Origin: [Mycoplasma] phocae
GTDB lineage: Bacteria > Bacillota_I > Bacilli_A > Mycoplasmatales > Metamycoplasmataceae
DNA: 64,000 bases
NCBI RefSeq assembly: GCF_003332325.1
Contig: NZ_CP029295.1
Location: 124,001 to 188,000 of the forward strand
Reading direction: 5' to 3'
The stretch's first letter is position 1, and every line of letters begins with the position of its first letter. This document shows positions 1 through 15,509 of this stretch, piece after piece. A program made the position numbers and the translations under genes. The notes beneath the pieces are model-generated. The model did not search any database and was not told the DNA's origin. It saw only the letters and a list, made by a program, of their open reading frames with translations.

Positions 1-50
1 TTAAAAAAATATAATTATTTACCTTTATTAAAAAAAGTCATATAATAATT

Positions 51-551
51 ATGGTTATTTGATTAACCGATTTAAGTAAAATGAAAGAAATATTGAATAG
101 AAGATTTTGAATAATCAATATCACACTTAATGCCGCAATGATGATGATGTATTTGGCATTTTCATTTATAAGATATGATTTAGCATTAGGCCATATTGTT
201 GGGATAATTAGTTTTTGTCTGTTTTTGACATCAATTTATTTGCCTATTAAGGTAATAGCTAGCAAAAAACCACAAAAACAAATTACAAAAGTTAGGACAT
301 TAGGCGTCGTGCTTTTTTTAATTATAGAGTTTTGCAATTTTTTGGTAATTATCTTATTTGCAATATTCAATTATCTATTCAAATTAAAGTATGGATGAAA
401 TAATGTTGGGCAACAGCCTTTTAATATTTTTACCATTGTTAGTCCGTATTTAATTTTTATGATTCAATCAATCACAACAGTGTTAGTTGAATATTTTAAA
501 AATAAAAAAAATCTTGGAAAGGGGGGATATGGACAAAATACTCAAACTTAA
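51..551 (+). CDS. AtpI-like membrane protein heading the ATP synthase operon
   Basis: 166-residue protein with about four hydrophobic segments, in the position where atpI (ATP synthase protein I, a poorly conserved assembly helper of the c-ring) lies in many bacteria and mycoplasmas. I see no diagnostic motif, so the name rests on position and membrane character. The frame is open upstream only to base 15, and ATG 51 is the first ATG; ATG 81 is an alternative start. No clear ribosome binding site precedes 51. The 3' end overlaps atpB by 23 bases, which suggests translational coupling. Two TGA codons are read as Trp near the N-terminus. Confidence 0.6.
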
Positions 552-1359
552 TTGATGAGGAGCTCCTGAAAATGGCAAGGCATATGCTAACAATAATTTA
601 ATATTTAGCATGATTGTTTTAATATTTATAACATTAGTTTTATCAATATTAATTTATATTGCTATTCGTCGTCAAAAAACAATAAAAGCTCCTAATGCTC
701 CACTTATGTTAGTTGAAACAATAATTATTTCAAGTGATGATTTCATTAGTGAAACTCACGAAAGAAAATTTGATCGCGCAAATCCTTATTTGATTTCATT
801 ATTTGTCTTTTTCTTTTTTGGAAATGTTGTTTCATTATTTGGGTTTGCCCCTATCGGTTCAAGTATCTCTGCGGTTTTAGCGGCCACAGCAGTTACCTGA
901 TTAGGAACATTAACGGTTGGTTTTATTTACAATAAATTTAGACACTTAGCAAAACTACTAAACCCATTAGAAATAGTCTCAACTATTTCGCCAATTATTA
1001 GTTTAACCTTCCGTATGTTCGGAAATATTTTAGGTGGTCTTGTGCTAATAACCTTATCGAGTCTTTTCTTAAATAATATTTGATCAAAAATTTTAGGAGT
1101 GCCTTCTGATTCAGCAGCTGCTGAAATTAATCCATTTGGAGTCTTGATATTACCATCATTTAATTTATATTTTGATTTATTTGATGATTTAATTCAAGCA
1201 GGGGTATTTATGATATTGACAATATCTTATTGACAAGGCGCCTCTGAGGTCGAAGTAAAAGAAAAACATAAGAAAAAAATAAAAGAACTAAAAGAATTAA
1301 TTGTGGAAAATAACAATCAAGAAAATCAAGTTGATACAAAAATAAATCTTACAACTTAA
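529..1359 (+). CDS. atpB: ATP synthase subunit a (Fo)
   Basis: 276-residue integral membrane subunit a, which forms the proton half-channels next to the c-ring. The family signature with the essential arginine is visible as SLTFRMFGNILGG in the second half, followed by a last helix near FMILTISYWQGASE. About five to six hydrophobic helices are seen. The C-terminal tail (about 35 residues) is charged, rich in Lys, Glu and Asn, and probably cytoplasmic. The start at 529 has a strong G-rich site just upstream (ggaaagggggg) and lies inside the end of the upstream gene. atpE follows 13 bases after the stop. Confidence 0.95.
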
Positions 1360-1372
1360 AGGAGAAGAAAAC

Positions 1373-1669
1373 ATGAATGAAAAATTTAACTTATTAATTA
1401 ACGCTTTTAATAAAGATACAGCCAGTGCAGGAAATGGTAATTACCCATTCGCTTATGGATTAACAATGTTAGGAGCTGGTCTTGCCATTGCTGGAGCTGG
1501 TCTTGTTTCAATAGGACAAGGTGTGGCCGTTGCTAAAGCTTGTGAGGCGATTGGAAGAAATCCTGAATCAGTTTCTAAAGTGCGTGGTGTTTTAATTCTA
1601 GGATTAGCAATTGTTGAAACTGCTTCAATTTACTGTTTAATTATTGCCCTATTATTAATATTTGTATAA
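1373..1669 (+). CDS. atpE: ATP synthase subunit c (Fo rotor ring)
   Basis: 98-residue proteolipid with the two-helix hairpin typical of subunit c. Helix 1 is Gly/Ala rich (GAGLAIAGAGLVSIGQG), the polar loop carries the conserved RNPE (residues 62-65), and the proton-carrying carboxylate is Glu82 in AIVETASIY. A 20-odd-residue N-terminal extension before helix 1 is common in mycoplasmas. The ribosome binding site aggagaag is 8 bases from the ATG. atpF starts one base after the stop. Confidence 0.97.
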   Translation: MNEKFNLLINAFNKDTASAGNGNYPFAYGLTMLGAGLAIAGAGLVSIGQGVAVAKACEAIGRNPESVSKVRGVLILGLAIVETASIYCLIIALLLIFV

Positions 1670-1670
1670 T

Positions 1671-2222
1671 ATGGAAAATTTAATAGCTAACTATTCTGAA
1701 GTTAGAAGAGCTGATGTCAGCGAAGAATTAAATAAGGCATTTTCTGGATTAAGTTTTAACTGACCATATTTTGTCTTCTCATTAATCACATTATGTATTA
1801 TTGTTTTAATTATTACCTTTTTGGTTTATAAACCACTTAAAAAAATGGTGCAAAAACGTCAAAAATTTATTCAAAATAATATTGACGACTCAATCAAGGC
1901 AAAAGAAGATGCTTTAAAAATTCGTGAAAAGAATGATAAGGCAATCATTGATGCTGATTTACAAGCTAATAACATTATTTCACTTGCAAAAATTGAAGGT
2001 GAAAAAATTATAGATAATAGTACAATACAAGCTAAACGAAAAGCGGAAATAATTATTTCCCAAGCTGACATTTTAATCAACAAAAAACAATCCGAATTTG
2101 AAAAAAAACAAAAGAAACTAATTATTGAAAGTGCTGTAGCATTATCGGAAAAAATTTTAGGCAGAGAAATCAAAAACAAAGATAATCTAAAAATGATTAA
2201 AGATGTTTTGGATGAAAAATAG
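1671..2222 (+). CDS. atpF: ATP synthase subunit b (peripheral stalk)
   Basis: 183 residues: a short N-terminal polar part, one transmembrane helix around residues 35-55 (FSLITLCIIVLIITFLVYKP), then a long charged Lys/Glu/Asp/Gln coiled coil, as expected for the b stalk that ties Fo to F1 through the delta subunit. In mycoplasmas this subunit is often a lipoprotein; I see no lipobox cysteine here. ATG 1671 lies directly after the atpE stop. atpH follows 3 bases after its stop codon. Confidence 0.93.
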
Positions 2223-2225
2223 ATT

Positions 2226-2759
2226 ATGACTAATTTAAATGAACTAATTTACAATTGATCATTTGCCCTATTTGATTTGGCAAGAAGTAGTGATAATTTA
2301 CCTGAAATAGCTAACCAAGCCGCCGAAATTGTTAAAGTAGTTAAAAAAAATAAATCATATTTATCATTTTTAAACTCATATGATATTAGTGATGAAGAAA
2401 AATTTAAATTAATTGATAAAGCCTTTGGACAATATCATGAATATTTAATTAATATCATTAAACTTGCATCCAAACAACATACGATTAAGTATTTAATCGA
2501 AATTCTTAACAAATTTGTTGAACTTGCAAACGAAAAATTAAATATTAAATATGGAACGATTTTCACTGTTAAACCATTGACCGATGCTGAAATTAGAAAA
2601 TTCGAAATTAAAATTTCAAAAAAATTAAATTCAGATGTTCATTTAATGAATGAAGTTACACCAGAAATTATTGGTGGAATTAAAATTAAAGTTGATGACT
2701 TTTTAATTGATAATTCAGTATTGGGTCAATTAAACAAAATAAAAAAACAAATTAATTAA
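2226..2759 (+). CDS. atpH: ATP synthase subunit delta (F1)
   Basis: 177-residue OSCP/delta subunit linking F1 alpha subunits to the b stalk. The C-terminal family signature is visible ([20 protein letters not shown], then LGQL), and the N-terminal half is an all-helical bundle. TGA at residue 11 is Trp. The order F-H-A is that of the canonical operon; atpA starts 14 bases after the stop, preceded by aaaggagaa. Confidence 0.95.
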
Positions 2760-2773
2760 ATGAAAGGAGAAAT

Positions 2774-4335
2774 ATGCCATTAAAACCAACTGATTTGTCA
2801 GCCATTATTAAATCACAAATTAAAAATTTTACTCAAGACATTTCATATGAACAAATTGGTAAGGTTATCACTGTTGGAGATGGAATTGCTCTAGTTAGTG
2901 GACTAACTAATGTTGAACATGGTGAACTTGTTAAATTTGAGTGTGGAATATTTGGTATGGCTTTAAATCTTGAAGAAGATTTAGTCGGAATCGTTGTTAT
3001 GGGGGACGATAGAAATATCGTTGAAAATAGTTTGGTAACTAGAACCAAAGAAGTTATCTCATCTCCTGTCGGTGATAATTTATTGGGGAGAGTTGTAAAT
3101 GCGTTAGCTGAGCCAATTGATGGAAAAGGCAAAATAGTATATGAAATAAGACGCCCAATATTTAAAATAGCACCTGGTGTTATGACCCGTCAAGAAGTAA
3201 CTGAATCTCTTCAAACTGGTATTTTAGCAATTGATGCAATGATTCCAATCGGAAAAGGACAAAGAGAATTAATTATTGGTGATCGTCAAACCGGAAAAAC
3301 CGCAATAGCGATCGATACCATCCTAAATCAAAAAGATAAAAATGTATATTGTATATATGTTGCTATTGGTCAAAAAAATTCAACAATTACTCAAATAGTT
3401 GATCAATTAGATAAACATAATGCGCTAAAATATACAACAATAATTGCCGCATCAGCTGCCGAAAGTGCTCCGCTTCAATATGTTGCACCATATACTGGAG
3501 TTACTATTGCTGAAGAGTGAATGTCTAAAGGTCGAGATGTTTTAATTGTTTATGATGATTTGTCAAAACATGCTGTTGCATATAGAACATTATCACTTCT
3601 ACTAAGACGTCCACCAGGTCGTGAAGCATATCCAGGTGATGTTTTCTACCTTCATTCACAATTGCTAGAAAGAGCTGCACGTTTAAATGCGAATAATGGA
3701 GGTGGTTCAATTACCGCTTTACCAATTATTGAAACACAAGCTGAAGATATTGCTGCATATATTCCTACAAACGTTATTTCAATTACTGATGGACAAATTT
3801 TTACCAAGGAATCTCTATTTAACTCTGGACAAAGACCAGCTATTGATATTGGATATTCAGTTAGCCGGGTAGGGTCAGCTGCTCAAACTAAAATGATGAA
3901 AAAAATTGTTTCTAGTTTGAAATTAGAATTAGCACAATATAATGAAATGTTATCATTCGCGCAATTTGGTTCTGATCTAGACCAGGCCACAAGAATTGTT
4001 TTAGATCATGGGGCAAAAGTTTTTGAATTGTTAAAACAACCTCAGTACTCGCCTTATTCATCTTTCGAACAAATTATTATCTTATTCTGCACCAAATATA
4101 GATTAATTAATGTAATCCCTAAAAACCAATTAAGCAAATATGTTTCTAGTGTTGTTAATTATTTTAAAAATAATGCCGAAGCAATTAATATTGCCAGAGA
4201 TGTTCAAGCAGCAAGTGATTGAAATAACGAATTAATTGAAAAACTATACAATAAAATTATTGAATTTAACAATGATTTTGTAAAAAATATCCCGCTTTAT
4301 AATAAAGAACTTTATTCACCAGTTCCAGAATTGCC

Positions 4336-4357
<22 letters not shown>
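2774..4357 (+). CDS. atpA: ATP synthase subunit alpha (F1)
   Basis: 527-residue non-catalytic nucleotide-binding subunit. The P-loop GDRQTGKT is at residues 169-176; the N-terminal beta-barrel and the Arg-finger region ([12 protein letters not shown]) are present. Length is normal for the family (500-530). Two in-frame TGA codons (3518 and 4220) code for Trp, while the C-terminal Trp is a rare TGG. The last 22 bases overlap atpG, whose ATG lies inside the final alpha codons. Ribosome binding site aaaggagaaat before the ATG. Confidence 0.98.
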
Positions 4358-6705
<2,348 letters not shown>

Positions 6706-6706
<1 letters not shown>

Positions 6707-7074
6707 TGACAAATAACAAAATTAGGGTTATTATCACCACTCCACACGGAATATTTCTTGATGTGAACACTGATATTTGTACTTTTAGAACAACTGAAGG
6801 GGAAGTTGGTTTAATGGCAAATGCTACACAATTCATTTCTTCATTAATCCCTTCTATGATTTACATAAATTATAAATCGTCGCCTAACCTTAAAACTTAT
6901 TATGTTGATAAAGGAATAGTTTATTTTAAGGATAACACATTATCAATGATAGTTAATGAGATTGATAGTAAACCATTAGTTCATAACGAAACCTTTGTTC
7001 AAGAAGATCAAACTAAATATCGCTTAATTGAAGAGTTATATCTAAAGAAAAAACTTACTGAAAATAACAAATAA
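6706..7074 (+). CDS. atpC: ATP synthase subunit epsilon (F1)
   Basis: 122 residues, N-terminal beta-sandwich domain with the family opening (IRVIITTPHGIFLDVNTD) and the GEVGLMANATQFISSLIP stretch. It is at the short end of the family (about 130-140), so the C-terminal helical hairpin that inhibits hydrolysis is reduced. It starts on the last base of atpD and is the final gene of the operon; a hairpin terminator follows at 7077. Confidence 0.92.
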
Positions 7075-7076
7075 TT

Positions 7077-7104
7077 ATGCTAGAAATTATCTCTAGCATT
7101 TTTT
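7077..7104 (+). terminator. Intrinsic terminator of the atp operon
   Basis: Stem tgctaga (7078-7084) pairs with tctagca (7092-7098), with an extra A-T pair at the base, a 7-base loop and six T residues at 7099-7104, three bases after the atpC stop codon. Confidence 0.85.
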
Positions 7105-7209
7105 ATTAAAGTTTGTAATTTTTTTTGATAAATTATTATATTATTTATATTATCTTATATAACTACACTTAATCAAATGATAATTAAAATAAGATAAGGA
7201 GAAAAAGTA

Positions 7210-8823
<1,614 letters not shown>

Positions 8824-8831
8824 TTATTGAA

Positions 8832-8859
8832 AAAAGCACAAATTTGAGTTTGTGCTTTT
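8832..8859. terminator. Bidirectional terminator between abc-f and tdk
   Basis: Perfect 11-bp stem aaaagcacaaa (8832-8842) / tttgtgctttt (8849-8859) with a 6-base loop. Runs of A before and T after make it work for both converging genes. The tdk stop codon (8858-8860) overlaps it. Confidence 0.85.
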
Positions 8860-9418
8860 ATAATTTATTAAAATGACATTTGCGGCATCTAGCTTGATAT
8901 TCATCACTATCGCCAAGTAGATGCTCTTGATTTGATTTAATAATTCGATAACTAGTAGAAGCAGCATGTTGACATATGACACAAATTGCTTGTAATTTTA
9001 TAATTTTTTCAGCTATGGCCATTAATTCAGGCATTGGTCCAAATGGTTCACGAAGATAATTTTGATCCAATCCAGCAATTACTACCAAATAACCTCTATT
9101 GGCTAAATCATCAGCAATTTTTACTAAACTTTTATCAAAAAAGTGAGCTTCATCAATTAATACTGCCTTATATTCTTCTCTAGTTAGTAATTCATAAATT
9201 TCTTTCGGTTCTTTTATTGTAAATGTTTTATTTTTAATTCCTGCGCGACTAATAATTTCATTATCAGAAAAGCGGCTATCAAAAATTGGTTTTATAACAA
9301 GTGGTTTTAGCTTTGCATATTCTAATATTCGTATCTTTTTTAATAGTTCTTCACTTTTACCCGAGAACATTGGTCCGGTAATAATTTCAATCATCCCATC
9401 ATTAAAATTTTTATACAT
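8858..9418 (-). CDS. tdk: Thymidine kinase
   Basis: 186-residue type II thymidine kinase; phosphorylates thymidine with ATP for dTTP salvage, central in mycoplasmas that lack de novo pyrimidine synthesis. P-loop GPMFSGKS at residues 15-22, Walker B-like VLIDEAHFFD, lasso region TSYRIIKSNQEHLLGDSDEY, and structural zinc ligands CVIC and CRKC. Start supported by a strong taaggaggt site 7 bases from the ATG; an inner ATG at residue 9 is less well placed. Monocistronic and convergent with the ABC-F gene. Confidence 0.96.
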   Translation of the reverse strand: MYKNFNDGMIEIITGPMFSGKSEELLKKIRILEYAKLKPLVIKPIFDSRFSDNEIISRAGIKNKTFTIKEPKEIYELLTREEYKAVLIDEAHFFDKSLVKIADDLANRGYLVVIAGLDQNYLREPFGPMPELMAIAEKIIKLQAICVICQHAASTSYRIIKSNQEHLLGDSDEYQARCRKCHFNKL

Positions 9419-9971
9419 ATAACCTCCTTATTTAATGCATATTATTTTATATGAAAAAATTAATCTAGGTACTGATTAATATTTTTTTTAATATCAAAAT
9501 TTTATGGCTAAAAAAATTAAAAATTTCTATTATTAATTTAATAAATTCAGTTATATAAATTGTCAATAATATCCATAAAAAATTAACAATATATTTATAT
9601 TTTTTTATTGAAGGTATAGAGTAAATGAATTTTTGAATATATAGATGGCAATTTATAAACATTAATACACATAAATTAATCACTTTTTATTCTAAAAAAA
9701 ATTCATTTATTAGAAAATAACTAATTTTAAGTAATAAAAAATATTTTAGTGATATACTAAGAAGTTAATAATTTATTTATTATTCTTGAATAATAATTAT
9801 TTTTTACGTTAATAATATAAATTATTTTAATTTATTTTTTTTAGAATATTTAGACGTTGTTTATGTTTTTTATTTTTGCCTGTTTGTAAAGTAAAAAGCT
9901 CATGAACTCTGTTTATTTTTTTGTGAAAGAATAAACTTTAAAACTATGATTTAAAAAATTAGGAGCTATAA
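9419..9971. other. AT-rich intergenic region with promoter for the 1397-aa protein
   Basis: About 550 bases with runs of A and T and no frame I believe. The best signal is a promoter-like pair TTGTGA (9921-9926) and TATGAT (9945-9950), 18 bases apart, followed by aggag (9961-9965) and ATG 9972. The tdk promoter must lie near 9430-9480 on the other strand. Confidence 0.5.
9921..9950 (+). promoter_or_regulatory. Putative promoter of the 1397-aa surface protein gene
   Basis: TTGTGA at 9921-9926 and TATGAT at 9945-9950, spacer 18 bases, 22 bases upstream of the start codon of the downstream gene. Assigned by eye; such pairs occur by chance in AT-rich DNA. Confidence 0.45.
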
Positions 9972-12900
9972 ATGACAAAATCAAAACTCAAGAAAATATT
10001 GTGATCTGGAACTATTGTGGTTGGCGCTATGTCAATTGCAACAACAGTGCTTTTATTACTTAATAATAAACAAAAAGCCAATAAAAGAAGAGTTATTAAT
10101 CTTTTCAATAAATTGAATGATGATGAAAACATCAAATATTTTTATGGTACGAAATTAAATGATGCCAATCAACTTATTAATCAACTTAATGAAAAATATG
10201 ACGCCAACTTATTAACTAAGGTTGAAAAAGAATTAAATTCATTAGATGAAACATCACAATTAATTCAAAAAGATTCAGATATTAAAGGAGAAGCATTAAC
10301 CCCTGAGCAAATAACTAAATTAGAACTTTATTGAGATAAAGAATATGCTAATGCTGTTGAATCAGTAAAGAGTGAAAATGGATATTGATTCGGCTTAGAA
10401 GAAAAACATCAAAATAGAATTAATGAATTAATCTTATCGGAAAAAAATGCTAAGGGTAAAGAAAAAGTTAATGCTCGTGAAGCCTTTAAAAAAGAATTAA
10501 TAAATGATTCAGACTTAGCAAAAGCTTTAGTAGAATTGAAATCAAAAGTAAATGAATATAAATCTAAAATTCAAGATACCATTAAACCTTTAAAAGATGA
10601 GTCTAAAGTTAAAAAAGATTTAGTTGTTAGATTAAACACCAACAATATTAAAAAGCTAATGGATCTGCTAAAAGATTCTGAAAATCATAAAAACACCTAT
10701 GATAGAATTTTAAAAACTGACTATGATTTAAATGTTAATATTCAAGATGCAAACGTTGAGTCATGAGCTGATAAATTGCAAACTGCTAATACCATCGAAA
10801 AGCAATATCCTTATTTAATAAAAAATGAGCTAAATACAAATAACTTTAAAATCTTACAAATTAGCATTATTGAAAAATCACAACTTGATACTAACGAAGT
10901 TGCTTATATTGAAAAAGACGAAAATCTAAAAATTAAAAAAGATAATCAATTTTGATTAAGATTTACTTATCAAGTCACATTTAAAGAGTATGCTGTTGAC
11001 AAAGAAGTTCAAAATAAGATTTATTCATTGGACTATAGCGTTTCAAATGAACAACAAACAAACTTTAATGATTTTAAAAATAACTTTAAACCATACTACG
11101 ATTCGCTAAATATTGAAGAACAATATTTTACCGTTAATAATAAAAGATACTACAAAAAGCATTGAATGGATCAAACATTACCACTTATTCAAAACCAATG
11201 AGTTGCTTCTAAAACAAAAATAGCAAATGATTGAAATGAATTTAAAAAGGAAATTATCGAGAGCGATAATTATAAAGAGCATTCAAAAGACACTTTGAAA
11301 TCCCTAGCTGAATATATTGATAAAACATCAAATCGTTTCACACTTGATCAAAATGAATGAAAAGATGATAAAAATTGAACTTATAAGAAATATGCTTCAA
11401 ATGAAAAACTAGTTAAAGATTTTACTAAAAGCTATGACACATGAAAAAATCTATTACTTAATGAAAAAGAATTAAAAGAAAAATATGAAGCTAGAAAAAA
11501 TGATTTCAAAATCGACGACATTAAAGATGAAGAATGAAAAAAGACTGCTAATGATTATGTAAATAGTACCAACAATAAATATGAAGTTAATGACAAACTA
11601 TTCTACTATGATAGGGATCAACAGATAGATAACAAATCAGTTTTAGCATATGACCTGAATGTTGATCAAATTAACAATAGTAATAATTTTTCAAAAAGTA
11701 TTGAAAATCAAAGTTTTTTAAAGGTGTTAAGTGAATTTGTTAAGAGCTATGATGAATGAATAATGTTCTATGAAAAATCCGCTGATAAGAAATTAATTAA
11801 AAAATATTTTGAAACAGAATCACTGTTTATGTGAGCTACAAATTCAAGAGAAAAAATTGACCGTAGCGAAGACGTTTTAAATAAGTTTGTTAAAGCAATT
11901 TATACAGGAACTGATTTTAAAAATCTAGAAGAGAAAATAACTATATTTTTAAGAAAACGTAAAGATATTATTGATTATATTCAAAAACTTGACAAAACCT
12001 TTGAAGAATCAAAACCACAAATGTCTGAATTTGTTTTAGGTGATATAACAAAGGATATTAGCGCAGATGAATGGGAAAACAAAAAGCAAATAATTAATAG
12101 TTATATCAGCTTATACAAATTAGGTGAAGCAAAATATAACGCAGAATTTAAAAGACTTTCAGACCAAGATTTAGACAGTTCTAAAATTGAATCATTGAAA
12201 AATAAAAATAAATATACTTTTGATTTTAATTCTTTTTTAGAAATATCAAAACAAAAGGAAAACCAAAGTGATAAATTAGACTTATTAAATGCTAAATATA
12301 AAACACTTTATAAAAATATTCAAACCTTTATAGATAATAAAAAAATAGCTAGGGAATTTAAAAATTCAAATTATAAAGAAATAAATTATATTCATAAGCA
12401 TAGCGATGATTGAACACTTGATTATGCTAAAAAATATACAACTATTAGTGATGTAGAAATTGACACAAATAACGAAAATCTAGTAGCTAACGGCACTAAT
12501 AAATATCAAGTAAAAGATCAAAATGGCTTATTATGAGATATTGTTAACGAAGAAGTAATATCAAACAATTTAACTATTTCTTATGAATTAATTAGAAAAT
12601 TTGATAATGATGATCAAGATCTTGCTTTTGTTGAAAATGTAAAAAACAATGTAGCAATTGAATCGAAATTTGCGAATTTTGATAGTAGATTATCATTATT
12701 AAAGAGTAATATTGAACTTTTAGAAAACTTTATTAATCCAAATAATTATATTTATTATGGCACTGATAATGAAGATGAATTTTTTAAAGATATATTTGAA
12801 AATTATCCTATTGAAAATCTAAATAAATGAAAAGGAAATGAAAGTTCAAGTTCAAGATATTTTAATGATAGTAATCTATTTGGATCTATAAGAAATATAA

Positions 12901-14165
12901 AAGAAAAGATTATTGATAGAAAAGATGATAGCGAGTATTTTTATGGTATTTTTAACAATAAATCAGATTTAGATACTTTTAACAATAATTTTAAATCTTG
13001 AGTTTTAAAGCTACAGGAAAATCAAAATAATAAATGACAAAAAGAATTCAGTGAAAGAATATTTAATATTTTAGAAAATACAAACAAAGATCAATTAATT
13101 TCTAATGTTCAAGATGATTATATAGAATTTGATGAAGCAATTGTGGATAAGACAGTTGATTCATTTATTACTGATAAGGTAAAAGCATTAGATTCGATAA
13201 AAGAAAAATATAATCATAAATATTCTGATGTAAATAATGCTATTAAATATGATGAATATAAATCATTACTTAATTTTAAAATGAATTCAGAATTTGATTA
13301 TGATAGAAATGTTATTAATGTAACTTTATTAAATAAGAAAAATGAAAAAATTGAAATGAAAATTTCGTATAGACAAGCCTTGGAAAATAGTAAACAAGGA
13401 CAAATGGTATATAAAAGACTTGTTCGTGAATTAAATAGATTGTCATTTTTAATGCACAGAGTATTTTGACATAACCGTCCAATAAATGATCAAACAAATA
13501 AAAATAATCAAAACAATAATTATTATGATGTGAATGATGCGAAATTACCTATTTTCGGAAAATATAAATTTATTTATTCTAATGATTTTAAATATCATCC
13601 GGATTTTGATCAAATTCCATTCAGCTTTATAATGCCATATCAATTTATTGAAAGTCCTAAACAATTTTATCGTGATGACAAAAATCAAGGATTTTATGAT
13701 AATGGAATTCGTGAATATTTAAAATTTAAAGAAAATGATTGAAAAAAACAAATAGATTTTAGAAAAAAATTACAGGAAAGATATAATAAGGCAAAAAATA
13801 GATTACAAAATTTTAATTATGATTTAATTATTAATAATGATTTGTGAGATTCGAATTGAGAAACATCACCACTTCCCTTTGGAAAAATAAAAGAAGAATG
13901 AGATTATAGCCATAAAGGACTTAAATCATATTCCTTAATACCTCATTCAAATGGATGAGAAAGTTCAATAATTCCAATATTTGATGGATATGGTAAACCT
14001 CTTACAATTGAGAATTTAGTCTTGCATGGAGATAGTCCAAGATATTATTTATATATTTTAAGAACTGGTTTAACATTAGATGGTGAAATCGATAAATGAG
14101 ATTCAACGGTTTATAAATTCAATCAAAAATATGAAGATGCAATAAAGAAAAATAATTCAATTTAA
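9972..14165 (+). CDS. Large N-terminally anchored protein of unknown function (1397 aa)
   Basis: I do not recognise this protein. I read the whole frame in code 4 and found no break. Residues 1-10 are basic, followed by a single hydrophobic segment (about 11-30: LWSGTIVVGAMSIATTVLLLL), then roughly 1365 residues with no further membrane helix, very rich in Asn, Lys, Asp, Glu, Tyr and Trp. No lipobox cysteine follows the hydrophobic segment, so it is more likely an uncleaved anchor than a lipoprotein. Spaced Trp residues (over 30, nearly all TGA) and long helical charged stretches suggest an extended extracellular domain. The C-terminal 250 residues look more globular (FGKYKFIYSNDF, PFSFIMPYQF). 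Start: aggagctataa before ATG. It stands alone between its own promoter and ychF. Adhesin or surface architecture protein are guesses. Confidence 0.8.
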
Positions 14166-14191
14166 AATAAATAATTTAAAGAGGAGATAAT

Positions 14192-15295
14192 ATGGCACTA
14201 AAAGCAGGAATAGTAGGGTTACCTAATGTTGGTAAAAGCAGTCTTTTTTCCGCACTAACTTTAGTTGAAGCTGAAGCTTCTAACTATGCTTTCACCACGA
14301 TTGAACCAAATGTTGCTATTGTTAATTTACATGACTATCGTTTAAAAGAATTAGCAAGAATAGTTAACACTAAAAAAATAGTTGAAGCAACATTTCAATT
14401 TGTGGATATTGCTGGATTAGTGGCCGGAGCCTCAAAAGGTGAAGGACTAGGGAATAAATTTTTAGCTAATATTCGAGAAGTTGATGCGGTTGTTCACGTT
14501 ATTAGATGTTTTGAAAATCAAGACATTCTTCATGTTAGTGACAAAATATCACCAATTGATGATTTAAATGTTATAAATTTAGAGCTTATTTTAGCTGATT
14601 TACAAACTGTTGAGAATATCATAGCTCGAATGTCAAAAAAAGTTCATAATACTAATGATAAAGAGCTTAAATTTGAATTTGATGTCTTACAGAAGATTCG
14701 TAAATCATTAGAATCTGAAATAATGATTAAAAATCTTGATTTAAATCATGAAGAAAAATCTGCTATTGCAAAATATCAATTGCTTACAGATAAACCAACG
14801 ATTTATGTTGCCAATTTATCTGTTGATGATTTTAAAGACATTAAAAATGCCAAACATTTTCAAACATTAAATGATCATTTAGCTAAGCAAAATGAAATAC
14901 TTATTCCAATTTGTATTAAATTAGAATATGAAATATCTCAATTTGATGATGAAGAGAAAGCAGTGTTTCTTGCCGAATATAATGTCGAAGAATCAGGAAT
15001 TGATAGCATTATTAAAAAAAGCTTTTATTTATTAAATCAAGCAACTTATTTTACGGCTGGCGAAATTGAAGCTCGGGCATGAACTTTTAAAAAAGGAATG
15101 AATGCTGCTGAATGTGCCGGAATTATTCATACCGATTTTGAAAAGAAATTTGTTAAAGCCGAGATTATTAAATTTGATGATTATGTTAAATTTAATGGTG
15201 AAAAAGGTTGTCGAGAAGCTGGGAAAATTAGTTTAGAAGGTCGCAACTACCAAATGCAAGATGGTGACATTTGCTTATTTAAAGTTGCTAAATAG
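14192..15295 (+). CDS. ychF: Redox-regulated ATPase YchF (Obg-like GTPase family)
   Basis: 367-residue TRAFAC-class protein of the Obg family that prefers ATP and associates with ribosomes. G1 motif [15 protein letters not shown] (residues 8-22) with the Asn and hydrophobic environment typical of YchF; switch [22 protein letters not shown]; the NKxD position is degenerate (VANLS), as expected for YchF. The C-terminal TGS-like domain is intact ([19 protein letters not shown]). TGA at 15080 is Trp. Strong site aaagaggaga precedes ATG 14192. Confidence 0.97.
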
Positions 15296-15311
15296 AAAAT
15301 TTTATTTAAAA

Positions 15312-15335
15312 ATATAAGATAATATTTTCTTATAT
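15312..15335. repeat. Perfect inverted repeat abutting tRNA-Trp
   Basis: atataaga (15312-15319) and tcttatat (15328-15335), 8-base gap; it ends on the base before the tRNA 5' end. May overlap the tRNA promoter (taatat inside) or help 5' processing; not a terminator, because no T-run follows. Confidence 0.5.
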
Positions 15336-15409
15336 GGGGGTTTAGTATAATGGTAGTACCGCAGTCTCCAAAACTGCTCGTAAGGGTTCGATTCCTTTAA
15401 CCCCTGCCA
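15336..15409 (+). tRNA. tRNA-Trp (anticodon CCA)
   Basis: 74 bases with encoded CCA end. Acceptor gggggtt pairs with aacccct (one G-U), anticodon stem gcagt/actgc encloses loop ctccaaa with anticodon CCA, T-arm aaggg-ttcgatt-ccttt. CCA reads only UGG. Because the window uses TGA for nearly all Trp, a second tRNA-Trp with anticodon UCA must exist elsewhere in the genome. Confidence 0.95.
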
Positions 15410-15456
15410 TATCATTTAAAAATGAAATAAATCGGTTTGTTTTAAACACAGACACT

Positions 15457-15491
15457 AAAAATTAACATTTATCGGAAGTGTTAATTTTTTT
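15457..15491 (+). terminator. Terminator after tRNA-Trp
   Basis: 11-bp stem aaaaattaaca (15457-15467) / tgttaattttt (15479-15489) with loop tttatcggaag and further T residues. Confidence 0.7.
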
Positions 15492-15509
15492 GTACACTAC
15501 TATTAAGCA

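Noticed and set aside
9465-9683. 72-residue minus-strand frame between tdk and the large protein
   Set aside because: Composition is plain AT-rich noise, no ribosome binding site, hydrophobic only because of T-rich codons.
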